Origin: Lobosporangium transversale
Lineage: Eukaryota; Mortierellomycota; Mortierellomycetes; Mortierellales; Mortierellaceae
Reading direction: 5' to 3'
DNA: 64,000 nt
Assembly (NCBI RefSeq): GCF_002105155.1
Contig: NW_019029040.1
Coordinates: forward strand, 62,001 to 126,000
The notes beneath the pieces are model-generated. The model saw only the letters and a program-made list of their open reading frames with translations, made no database searches and had not been told where the DNA came from. The number at the start of each line of letters is the position of its first letter. Within the stretch, counting starts at the first letter, position 1. A program made the position numbers and the translations under genes. Of this stretch, positions 1 to 10,322 are shown piece after piece.

Positions 1-8
1 TTACGACT

Positions 9-1414
9 ATGAAGAGGCCACTTCCGTATGAACAACAGTTCTTCGAGAAATTACTTTTAAGGCTTATCGCCGACAACGGAGCAACCTTCAATTTAAATGG
101 CTCGGATTCTTTCAAGGCAATATGTTTGCAACTTAATTCATTATACGTAATTCCAAGCACAGACGCTATCCAATCAAACATGGATTTAAGTGTAATGCAA
201 ATGTGGAGGCAAATCGAGATACATCACTGATCGTAAAATTCAAGGCGCAATCACAGCGGATAGTTGGACAAGCGGTGATCAAAGGAAGTTCTTTAGAGTA
301 ACATTTCACTTTCTAACACATGACTTTCAGCCGGCTTCAGTTGTGATTGGCATGGAACTAGTCCAAGGCCCTCAATCGGCAGAAGTCCTATTGGAAAAGC
401 TTGGTAAGAATATCATTGCTTTAGCTCTGTCGGTTTACTGCCTGTTTGAGACCAATGTAAATAACACTTTTAATCCTGGAATTTGTTCTATAGAACGTGT
501 AATCGCAAGATGGAATTTGGAAGGGCATTTGATCTGCGCAACAACGGATCAAGGGTCGAACATAAAAAGAGCCATACAACTTTATAATCTAAAAAAGAGT
601 ATTACCTGGCTTCCCTGTTTTTCCCATGTAATACAGCTGTGTATCAATAAGGCATTGGAACGAAGTTCTGGAGCTAAAGCGGTGATGGAAAAATGCCAAA
701 AGATCTCAACCTTCTTCAGAAGCTCCAGTCTTGCTATGGATATGCTTAACAATCAGCGTAGCAAAAGTAACAAAAAATTGGTCAAACTACTTACAACGAA
801 TGTCACGCGATGGAACTCAAAATTCAACATGGCAGCAAGGGTGCTTGAAGTTTCAGAAGCAATTACAGCGGTCTATCAATTAATGAGGGCAGCATCCAAA
901 GACGAAAAGCTCAAGGCTGCAGAGCTCGAGCGGCTCCTCCTTATCGAGGGAGATCTTAAAGGATACGATGCATGCTAGTGGGGAAAGTCTGTTTATAAAA
1001 ACAAAAAAACTCTGCAGCGAAGCCTTTAAGATATTCAAAGAGAATAATACAGTGACAAAAAATCCGTTGCAAACGAGTGATTATCAGATACTCTACTTCT
1101 CTTCGGATTTTGCGGTAGAGCTCTACGCTTCATCGGTACGCTCGCCGGACTACAATCACGATCGCTTTAAAGATAAGCCTCAGGACTATTGGAGGCCATA
1201 TGGTATCGATGAAAATATCTCAGTTGGGGATCTTGCCCACTTCGCGTGCTCGTACCTCTGTATCCAGTCCACATCAACTGAGTCTGAGCGTTTGTTCAGT
1301 AAGGCAGGGCTAGTCCTCTCTCCACTTAGGACCAACCTCAGTGATCGAAATGTGCGCAACATCATTTTTAGTCACAGCTTTGAGAAGATTCGGACTTTGT
1401 TAGACTTACAATGA
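9..1414 (+). pseudogene. Decayed hAT-family transposase
   Basis: Three frames read in succession encode one hAT (Ac/Tam3-like) transposase. An N-terminal part (9-230) continues in another frame at about 211 with the T-x-D-x-W-T-S motif of the RNase-H-like core, then a W-N-L-E-G...T-T-D-Q-G-S-N segment. A C-terminal frame (968-1414) carries the hAT dimerisation region: D-Y-W, then S-T-x-S-E-R-L-F-S and a final N-x-R-N-I-I-F. There is one frameshift near 211-230 and another near 970. Bases 404-493 (GTAAGA...TAG, 90 nt, in frame) look like a retained intron inside the core. Much of the normal core between the DQGSN motif and the dimerisation domain is missing, so the copy is dead. The 5' end may lie outside the window; no terminal repeats could be assigned. 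Confidence 0.85.
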
Positions 1415-2530
1415 AATAAATTAAGCGTTTTTATCTACACTGAGCGTCAACAGTGTTGTATTTTGTCCACTATTTGTGAAAGTAGTATAAAGTGATTGGC
1501 AATATTAAGTTTTAATCGCTTTATTCTGAAAGATGCGTCTATATTTTGGACTCCATCAATGAAACTCGCTATATTTTAATGCTCAGACGGAGGCCTAGGC
1601 CGTTGTGATGACATAAGGACATCTTCCTTTGACTTTGCAGCTTTTTTTCTGATTACTCATCGTAATGTGGTAATTCTTCATCTATTAATTCTCGAAGCTA
1701 ATATCTAAGATCAACTAGAGGATTTACAAACCACTCATCAATTTCAAAGAATGTATTGATCAAGCAGATGTCGGGCGCGTTTCACCCCTTTCTTTTATGA
1801 GAGTGTTCTTGAGTTAGAAGACAAGTCAACTAATAGGACATTGGATAGGCCAGAGAGCAACTTTAACATGGCATTATGTTTAAATTTTACTTTGATATCC
1901 CGATGAGAATATGCCGTATCGCCATGCCGGTTGAAGAAATAAATGATAAAAAACTTTTTCTCATACCATTTTTAATGACTTACCACTTAACATCTGCCTC
2001 AAGAATAAAGTATATATTCCACGGGGTGACAACCATGGTGCCTGAGGGACAGGGACTTCAGCATTGCTAAGCCAGGGCAAGACTTCTTTTACTAAACCCA
2101 AAAAGAGTGGCAAGAGAAGAATCTAGTACAATCGTATCAGTGCTACTCGGCGTCACAGACGATGATTATTGGTCTTTAAGATCTTTGAGATATAGAGATA
2201 TAGAAGCCTCTCAAGAGATATAGAAGCCTAGCTATGGAAGTAGAAGTTGGCTTTGACTATATATAGTCAACATTAGTAATAAAGAGAAAGCAGAGGCAGA
2301 GATGCCGAGCATTTACTGAATTATTAAAGTACATGGCCGCTTTGCGAGACAAGATCAGACAAATAAAGTTAATCTGTCAACTGTTCGTGGTAAGCGTGTC
2401 TTTAGGGATGATGCAGAAGGTTCTCTGAGAATTGAATGAGAATGGCAATGGCAATGGTAGTGCGAAAAGAGAAGAAGCCTGTTATGCATGCAGATGATTG
2501 TGGATTTTTTTTATTCAAGGACAAGCCTGT
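1415..2530. other. Gene-free flank of the hAT relic
   Basis: About 1.1 kb without a credible coding frame; the open frame at 1876-2070 has no recognisable features. It holds a 16 bp palindrome (TGACTATATATAGTCA, about 2256-2271) and a short duplication of a GATATAGAAGCCT unit near 2200-2230. Part of it may be the 3' untranslated end of the hAT element. Confidence 0.4.
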
Positions 2531-2735
2531 GTGCTTTTCTTCAGGTTAGCGCTGTTTGTGCAATAGGTTTGTGCTGTTTTCAGAACAGGTTCGCGCTGTT
2601 TTAGAAAAGGTTTGTGCTGTTTCAGAACAGGTTCATGCTGTTTCAGAACAGGTTCGCGCTGTTTGGGCAATCAGCTTGTGCTGTTTGGGCAATAGGTTTG
2701 TGCTGTATGAGCGACAAGTTTGTGCTCGTTTTCTT
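2531..2735. repeat. Minisatellite, ~21-22 bp unit, about 9 copies
   Basis: Degenerate head-to-tail units of the form GTGCTGTTTCAGAACAGGTT, alternating with variants that have GGGCAATAGG in the middle. The array is open in several frames, giving meaningless repetitive ORFs on both strands. The period is read directly from the recurring GCTGTTT...GGTT pattern. Confidence 0.85.
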
Positions 2736-3215
2736 CCAGCACGTGCTGGAAATCGACTTTCTCTTCAGGCTCAGATCTCTGCTTGCCACCAGTCTGTGTG
2801 GCTTATGAGCAATGTATGAACGCTTCAACGACCTGGAAAATTTTTCCAAAGTCGCATTCATCACAGGGAATTGTTGATAGTGGTGGTATAGCGGCGGTCC
2901 TTTTTTTTTTTTTTTGGTGGGCGATAACAGTAGTAACCGGGGGAATGTATAACCTAATTTTTTTCCGAACGATTTCGATAGCAAAGTCGTTCGAATAATC
3001 AAAATTCGACTGTACTTTATTAATACTCATTGGCATGATGAGGTTTATCTAAGAGACTTTACATTTCAAGGGAAATAAAAAAAAAAGGAAATTACAAAAA
3101 GGGCTTTTTTTTTGTTACAAAAGAAAGTGGCTCGAGTTTATAAAGATTATTCACGTCCCTTGATCCAAGGTTTAGATCTGCTATTGTCATTGTCACTCCC
3201 GCTTTTGCTTCTTCT
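2736..3215. other. Intergenic, 3' of NHA1
   Basis: No gene seen. It contains a T17 tract (about 2899-2915) and an A-rich stretch at 3075-3115, likely downstream sequence of the antiporter gene on the minus strand. Confidence 0.4.
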
Positions 3216-4579
3216 CTACCTGCGTTCCTGCTTCTCCTTCTCCTCGTCCTCAAGCGCTTCCACTACCCTGACTTGGCCTTGTCCTTCAACCTCATGGTTC
3301 ACAGTCCAGGTTATTCCAAGGCCATGATCCTCTTTCTCACATTTAACTTCATAAATATTAGATGCAGAGAGCTGATAATGATTACTTAATGATCCTGACT
3401 CGCAATGGCTTTGATCCCTTTGCTGTTGTTGTCGTTGTAGCTGCTGCTCTTGATATATTGCTGAAGGAATTTGGATTGTCATTGAGGATCCATTTGAGGA
3501 TGAAGAAGAAGAAGAAGAAGAAGAAGCTTCAGAATTCGAGTCGGACTGGATATTCAATTCTTGGCTAGCATGGCGACTCTTGCGTAGAGACTCGGTCGTA
3601 TCTCTCTCGCCCTTGCCTTTACCAAGTGAGAGAGAGGAAGCGGAATTGTTACTAGAATTAGGTCCTAACAGCCACTTCTTCTTGGCTGACTCCTTCATTC
3701 CTTGGACCATGCATTCTAATGTCCTCGTTTGGTTCGTGTAATTTGTGCTCCTCGTTTGATTCGTGTGATTAGTGTTGGTTCTACTCAGACCTAACGGTGG
3801 TGACATCATGTTGCCCCCAAACCCTACTACTCCTTCTCCTCTACAATAACCTCCATAAGGATGGTTCATCAGCCTTTGCTGCTGATAGTATTGGTGCTGT
3901 TGCTGTTGCTTCAAATCCTCACCCGCCATGATCAACGACCCATTACTGAGGGCGGCCGGTGCTCCCCTCGGGATCAAGATGTCGTCTCCAATGTTGACAT
4001 GAGGTAACCTTGAAACTGCATGAGTACTCTCCTCTCGCTTCTTGGACCAAGTTCTCGTATACTTGTATTGTAGATGTAACAACGGGACTGTCACTCCATG
4101 GATCAACACACTTGAGAAGATTAAAAACATGACGATAGGGAAGATCACAGAACGAACGCGTAACAGACGGTCGAGGTTAAAAGCATTCTCGCCCAGCTTT
4201 TCAGGGTTCGTCACCTGGGCTGTGACCTTGGAGAGATACATGGCTCCTACGCCAATGGGTCCAAACCATCCTGCAAAGGCCGCTTCCCGATAGGTGGTCA
4301 AAGCAGGGACGAACCGTTTCATGGCCACCACAAAGGGCATTCGTCGAAGCGATAGGATCAGCATCGCCAGAACAATCAACCGCCAGACAGAGAGTTCCAA
4401 CATCAGATCATGAAACTGTGAAAACGGGACAGATGCGCCAATGTAGATAAAACACGCCAAGTTGAGTAACATATCAATGATCTCCTGGATATGAGCTTCT
4501 GCAATTTCGTTCGAGAACCAATCACTAAAATAAAATAAAGCAGAAAAACAATAACGTTAAACATTAGGAGAAGAAGAAG

Positions 4580-4610
<31 letters not shown>

Positions 4611-5155
4611 GGTAACATGGCGAAACTTTTTCCTCCAAAAAAAACAAAAAAAAAAAAGAAAAAGAAAAAGAAAAACTTACTCCCATGCAAAGACATTTCC
4701 TGCAACAAAGACTGCCAACAGATCATCCGATGCTAGGATACTCACACACCCTGCGACAGCCAAAGCCAAAGCAATGGAAAAGACCAAGAAGGACTCCTTA
4801 TCGATCAAGTTCCTGTTCTTGGCTCCTTTGACCAACTTTCGGGCCCCAGCCCCAATCAATCCCCCCAAGGTGACACTCAACAAGATTTGGTAGAGCCAAA
4901 TCATATAGACCCATTTCCCTAGCGCCATTCCCACATTTTGTTCCCGAAGTAAAAACAACCCGAGGTATAAAAACGGTAAGGCCATTCCATCATTCATTCC
5001 CGATTCTGCTGATAATAAATGTCGGATCCTGGGTGGTACATATTTCTCTGCAAAACGTCCCTTCACCACTGAATTTGATAAAACTGGATCGGTCGGTGTC
5101 ACACAAGCTGCCACTATCATGGACTCGATCTACAATATTCCCCCCCGAAATAAAG

Positions 5156-5186
<31 letters not shown>

Positions 5187-5734
5187 GAAAAGTTAGAGAG
5201 AATGTCTTTGATAAAGCTTGATCGTTAATTTCCTTTATTTTTTTTTTTTTTTATATATTTCTCGACATGAATATAAAAATCCTTTACAAAGCTCAAATCT
5301 GGGATCAGGAGCCACATCAAGGTTGCAGAAGTAAGCCACATGAGGATCATCAATGGAACTATCATCATGACAAGGGATCGCTTTTCCTTCAGCATATAGG
5401 ATCTAGTGATTGATTTTTTAAAATAGCGGGATTTGGTAATAAATAGCATTAGCATTAGCATTAGCATTAGCATTAGCATTAGCATTAGCATTAGCATTAG
5501 CATTAGGATTCAATCCTGTTTCTGCTTCTGCCGGGTGGGTTTTCCTTCATGCTGTATTTATTCACCCCTCTCCCTCTCTTACCTTGGTAAAGAAACGCCA
5601 GCAGCCATGACCTGGACAGCGATCACGATCTTTGTGAACTCGAGCGTTACGGTATCATATTCCTTCCAAGACAATGGATCAAAGATCCCAAGAGCATAGG
5701 GTCCAATGATGATTCCGAATACTGTGGATACAAC

Positions 5735-5806
<72 letters not shown>

Positions 5807-6258
5807 AAAACACATAAAGATCCTACGGTTAGAAAGTTCCAAAAATGGATATAATTTTTTTTTTTTTTTTTTTTAGTCCACATGGACAAAAAAGAAAAAA
5901 TAGATATTACACAGCAATGTATGCACAAACGCAAGAGCACAATTTAAAGAAAAAAAAAAAAAAAAAAAAAATCCCTTAATTCACACACACATCCCCATCC
6001 CTGAGGGTGAAAAGACCAAAAGGGCTATCTCTTAACAAAATAGCTCAGCAATTACAGTGCATTATTGTAGTGGGAAAGAGATGCGAAGATATGCAAGGAC
6101 CGTAAAGAACACTAATCAAATACGACCTTGTCTGATTATTTGATTTTCTTTTACAAAAAAAAAAAAAACGAAAGCCCATCTATTACATATCAGGCAGATA
6201 GGAGAAGGGGAAAAAAGGAGGGAGGGATCATCACAATACCTTCTCTCAGACAGAAGGG

Positions 6259-6329
<71 letters not shown>

Positions 6330-6502
6330 TATTATTATTATTAAATATAATAACAAAATACTAAATCAGACTTACATGCCTCGGATATAAACAACTTCTC
6401 CTTGACAAATAGGCTGACTAGCCCGAAAAAGATAATGAAGCAGCCCAGTAATGCATATGCTACATGCTCAGGTGCTGGATCCAGAGCTACCTCAAGTGAC
6501 AT
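3216..6502 (-). CDS. NHA1: Plasma-membrane Na+(K+)/H+ antiporter, fungal Nha1/Sod2 type
   Basis: Exchanges cytosolic Na+/K+ for protons (CPA1 family) in the plasma membrane. Exons, minus strand: 6502-6376, 5733-5583, 5402-5288, 5129-4681, 4524-3216; the sum is 2151 nt, 716 residues, with consistent phases. The start fits the family: a short N-terminus (ending P-A-P-E-H-V-A-Y) runs straight into TM1. Family hallmarks are A-C-V-T-P-T-D-P-V-L (ion-binding D-P pair), S-A-E-S-G-M-N-D-G and the F-A-W-D-D-W-F segment restored across the 4681/4524 junction. The transmembrane core covers roughly residues 1-430. The tail (about 440-716) is hydrophilic with a poly-Ser run and Q-rich blocks, as in the regulatory tails of fungal Nha1. 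Intron 1 (642 nt) holds complementary (ATT)n and (AAT)n arrays; intron 2 holds an AGCATT array; intron 4 has poly-U directly after its donor. No disabling lesion seen. Confidence 0.93.
5445..5506. repeat. Hexanucleotide array (AGCATT)n inside NHA1 intron 2
   Basis: About ten perfect tandem AGCATT units, followed by one variant, lying between exons 2 and 3 of the antiporter gene. On the sense strand the unit reads AATGCT. Confidence 0.95.
5735..5805. repeat. (ATT)n triplet array at the 3' splice site of NHA1 intron 1
   Basis: About 23-24 uninterrupted TTA/ATT triplets. The acceptor AG of exon 2 lies immediately at the array edge (5734-5735). It is complementary to the (AAT)n array at 6258-6329 in the same intron. 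Confidence 0.97.
6258..6343. repeat. (AAT)n triplet array near the 5' splice site of NHA1 intron 1
   Basis: About 24 AAT triplets, then five ATT triplets in the opposite sense. The array begins about 30 nt from the exon 1 donor (6370-6375). Confidence 0.97.
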
Positions 6503-6540
6503 TTCTCTGGCTTTCGTTTATTATTATTATTATTATTACA

Positions 6541-6572
<32 letters not shown>

Positions 6573-8167
6573 CGTCGTTATTAAATCCCTCGTAGGCCGT
6601 CGTTTGTCTTGTCTTTCCTTATCTCCTTTTCCTTATTTTGCTGACTGTGCGATTATAGAACCGAAGTGGAGCAGTAGGTTAGAAAGAAACAAAAAAAAAA
6701 TAAAAAAAAAAAATAAAAATAAAGAGAGAGAGAGAGAGGATGAGGAAAGGAGGGTAGGGGTTCGTATAGATAAAGTGAAACCAAATAAGGTTGGTAGGGA
6801 ACGCGTCCTGTATTAAAGGAATGTGCCACAAGTGACACAAGGTTTCTGATTAAAAACAAGTAAAATTTGCGCGCGTAATGAACATGAATTGATTAGTCAA
6901 TGAGAATGAATAGATGAATGAGTGAATGAGTGAATGAACAATGGCAAAGAAGAAAAAAAAAAAAAAAAAAGAATGATAAAGAAAAGGAAAAAAGAGAGAG
7001 AGATAAAGAGAGCGAGAGAGGAATAGAGAGAGGAAATAGAGAGCGTGGATTTAAGATAAAGAAAAAAAAAAAAAAAAAAAAGGAGGAAAAAGAAAAACCT
7101 ACTCATATATATATATACATATGAAAGGAGAGTAGGGAAAGAAACAGGGAAAGAGTATATGAATGATGACAAGAGAGAAAAAAAAAAAAAGAACGAAAAA
7201 AGAAACAGGAACAGGAACAGGAACATAGACAGGAACGGGACCAGGACCAGGACCAGGAATGAGGACGCGAAAGAATGAGTGAATAAAATTAAAAAAAAAA
7301 AAAAAAAAAAAGGCAGTAAGGTCATTTATCCACCATCCACCTAGCTCCATGAACCACTAATGCATAAAGTATTAGAGCGTTTTTTTTAGGGCGTGTTTTG
7401 CAGTTTTTTTAGGTCAAAGATAGATAAAATAGATTTTTTAGACGCACCACAAGCTATCCCTTTATAGTTCCTAGATATCAATTCTTTATTACGATTACTA
7501 TTACTATTATCTTTCTGGAGAATGAAGGTAGACAAGATAGTCCGTCATCACCATCGTGGTAATTTACGAAGGCAATAGGCAAGAAGAGTAAAAATAAAAA
7601 TAAAAATAAAATTTACATTAGAAGAGGAAGAGGGAAGAAGGGACAGGCAATTGAACCGTCGGATAATAGAGTAGTTGAGTAGTTGAGTAGTTGAGTAGTT
7701 GAGTGGTTGAGTAGTTGAGTGGTTGGGGGATTGGTGTAGTAGAGGGAGGTTGTATATGGGGGAAGGTCACGGACCATGATCCTTTTTTGGAGGATAACAT
7801 TGGACAAAAAATACCTCATTTAGGAAAGAGCATAAAAAGCCCGCTATTTACGTTCAAGGTGCATATGTCTTCTGTACATGTACATGTACAGTAGACTATT
7901 TTACTACTATGGAATATCGCTTAACTCAAGTCCGATTCTAAATATTCTCTTCTCTTCCCTCTCAGGATTTCAGCTTGATTTGTTCACCATTGATTTGGGT
8001 TGGATTCCACTGCTCATGAGTACAAAGAAAATAGAAAAAAATAAAAAATAAAATAAAGTATTTATAATCCACATGATTTCAGACTAATAATGCCATCAAC
8101 GTACATGTACTAAAGTGCAGGTGCATGTGTGTACAGTGCAAATGCATAGTAGAAAGGAGACCTCCTT
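6503..8167. other. NHA1 upstream region, low-complexity DNA
   Basis: No gene seen in 1.66 kb. It contains a (GTT)n run (about 6542-6578) just upstream of the NHA1 start, GA-rich blocks (6723-6740, 6985-7045), several A tracts, and a run of CAGGAA/GGACCAG-type units (7204-7257). All open frames here are Phe/Lys low-complexity artefacts. The purine-rich plus strand means the region upstream of NHA1 is pyrimidine-rich on the sense strand. Confidence 0.5.
7671..7726. repeat. 8-bp minisatellite (GTAGTTGA), 7 copies
   Basis: Seven head-to-tail units of GTAGTTGA, two with A-to-G changes. Read directly from the sequence. Confidence 0.92.
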
Positions 8168-8808
8168 TAGAGTCCTCGCCAAAAAGTCGTAAACTAATAT
8201 ATTTTTAAAATACTCAATTTGAATTGAGGTCTTTGAAATAAGAAATTTACGTACAAATATTTTAAATCAATAAAGCTTATTTAAAAAAATATATGGGACG
8301 ACAATGACAGCCTTGTTACTTAAGAAAAGGCTACTCAGTTTGTTTGCCCAGATTCCTTGTAGAGTCTTCTACTCTGTATGGAAAAAATCTGTGAAAATTG
8401 GTATGAGGTACTACAATGAGAGAGGTCGTGTACAAGCAGAAACCTTTGATCAAGAAGTTTATCAAGAGGCCACTGATGAACAGGAGCCTGTTGAGGACTT
8501 GGAAGACACGATTAGAGTGGACAGCTACGAGTGGGACATGGAACTTGATAGAGTAGTGAACCAAGATGAAGCCGATGCCGTTGCACTAGAGTCTGAGATA
8601 GAGGATCTTGTCCAAGATGTTGGAACCGTATTCAATTTAGTGGAGGATAGTGAGTCTGAGGAGGAGCGTCTCATCGATAATAGAAAACGCTTTCGAAAAA
8701 ATTAAAATTTTGAGTTTTGTACGTGCTTTTTCGGTGTTTAAAAATGGGAGTATTTTATTCAATTTAAAATCTTGAAAAATATATTAGTTTACGACTTTTT
8801 GGACTCTA
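8168..8808. mobile_element. Small DNA transposon with terminal inverted repeats and TA target duplication
   Basis: The left end (8170-8207) and right end (8775-8806) are inverted repeats: GAGTCC, then AAAAAGTCGTAAAC and TAATATATTTTT. The left copy has five extra bases (TCGCC) after GAGTCC; the rest matches without mismatch. Both ends abut TA (8168-8169 and 8807-8808), the target duplication of Tc1/mariner/pogo-like elements. The 637 bp interior carries one 133-codon frame (8304-8705). Assignment to that superfamily rests only on the TA and TIR structure; size suggests a non-autonomous or internally deleted element. Confidence 0.82.
8304..8705 (+). CDS. Hypothetical 133-aa protein inside the TIR element
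   Basis: I do not recognise this protein. It starts with a basic, hydrophobic segment (K-K-R-L-L-S-L-F-A), followed by an acidic region of about 85 residues rich in Glu/Asp and Val, and ends with a basic R-K-R-F-R-K-N tail after an S-E-S-E-E-E cluster. The ORF occupies most of the interior of the 637 bp element, so it is probably element-encoded. It may be the remnant C-terminal end of a larger transposase or a separate small element protein; it has no visible DDE catalytic motif or helix-turn-helix. Confidence 0.4.
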   Translation: MTALLLKKRLLSLFAQIPCRVFYSVWKKSVKIGMRYYNERGRVQAETFDQEVYQEATDEQEPVEDLEDTIRVDSYEWDMELDRVVNQDEADAVALESEIEDLVQDVGTVFNLVEDSESEEERLIDNRKRFRKN

Positions 8809-8859
8809 TCATTATGTTTATCTCTATTAATAAGCCATTTACCATCCATCTTCTACGCA

Positions 8860-8895
<36 letters not shown>

Positions 8896-8933
8896 ATTAT
8901 TATTATTATCGTTATTATTACTATTACCATTTG

Positions 8934-10291
8934 TTATCCAGTGAACTGACAGCGGGTACTCACAACCATACCATTGACCTCTGCTTCTGCTCTAATTTCC
9001 GTCGCTCCAAAATACATGCGTAATTCAAACATAATCTTATGACCTGGTTGGGCTCCGGGGATATGGGGTAACGGGATCGTAAAGTCTCCAATCTTCTCCA
9101 CCATCGGACCATCCACATACCGCGGCATTGTCAATGATGAGCTTGCATACAACGGTGAACTGATTGGCTTTGGGTATTGGTATGTCACAAACCGTTTCGT
9201 GATACATTCATCTACTCCAATCTGTTGCCCCGGCGCCACATACACCGAAAACCGATCCTTGGCTCGGATCTGACCCTCATGGTCCTGGACTTGTTTATGA
9301 GGCAAATCAACTCCTACTTCAAAAGCCATCAATGAATCCACGCCATACCATCGTCGAGCCACACGAGCCTGCACAACCCGTGGGGTGATCCCTGCAAGAG
9401 CTGCTCCACGGACCACTGCTAATTCTGGACGAGGAGGCACTGTGATCACTCGAACCATCGATGAAAATTCCGATCGTGCTCTTGTCAAAAGATAACCTGA
9501 ACATCCAAATCCCCCCACCAAGAAAATGGCCTGACAGTTGAAAAGGGTCTGTTGTAACTGGTGTTGGATCAGCCTCAACACATCATCCACGACCGGATCA
9601 AACACCTCCCGTCTCATCTCCTCGGCTGTGATCGTCAACACTCCATCTTCAAGACCAATGTCGTAATCTGTCAAATCGGCACGTCCTGGAACTGCTGGCA
9701 TACTCAGATATTGATCATCCACTCCATCGAATTGTGGCTTTATATTATGGATAAAGGTGTCCATCAATTGAACCCAATTTGCTGGTGTCAACGGACGATC
9801 ATTACCCCATTTAGAGAATTTCTGTCGTAATAGGCCCTCCATCCGTTCATCTAAAAAGATGGATCCACAGCTATGGCCAGTTCCACGTGTCACTTCCCTC
9901 AATGTCCGACCTTGGGGACTTACAGCCACTTCAAAGACAATCAGATCGACGGTACCTCCTCCAGCATCACAGATCATAAAACGTTCTCCATGTCCAATCG
10001 AAAATTGATCACATTTCTTTTCACAGTAGAGCGCCGCAGCCTCGGGCTCTGAAATCAAAAGCAGTCGATGCGGTGGGTCCAGAGGTGTGATCATCCCTGC
10101 CTGTAATGCCGCCTGCCTCATGATCGCCTTGGCATAATCCGTCCACATGGCTGGAACTGATAGACAATACTGAATATGCTGTTGCTCAAATGCTGAACCA
10201 AAACCTCTCAGAACCGTCTAGGCAAGAAAAGTTATAAAAAAAAAAAAAAAAAAAAAGTTCCACCTGTCAGTCTAAAGTAAAGCGCAGAAGG

Positions 10292-10322
<31 letters not shown>

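Noticed and set aside
5579..5842. Isoleucine-run ORF as a distinct membrane protein
   Set aside because: The Ile run is the translated (ATT)n array in NHA1 intron 1; only the part after the acceptor at 5734 is exon.
6801..6812. Shared 12-mer ACGCGTCCTGTA at 6801 and 47365
   Set aside because: In 64 kb, many 12-mer pairs are expected by chance, and one copy lies inside a NUP62 intron rather than at an equivalent promoter position.
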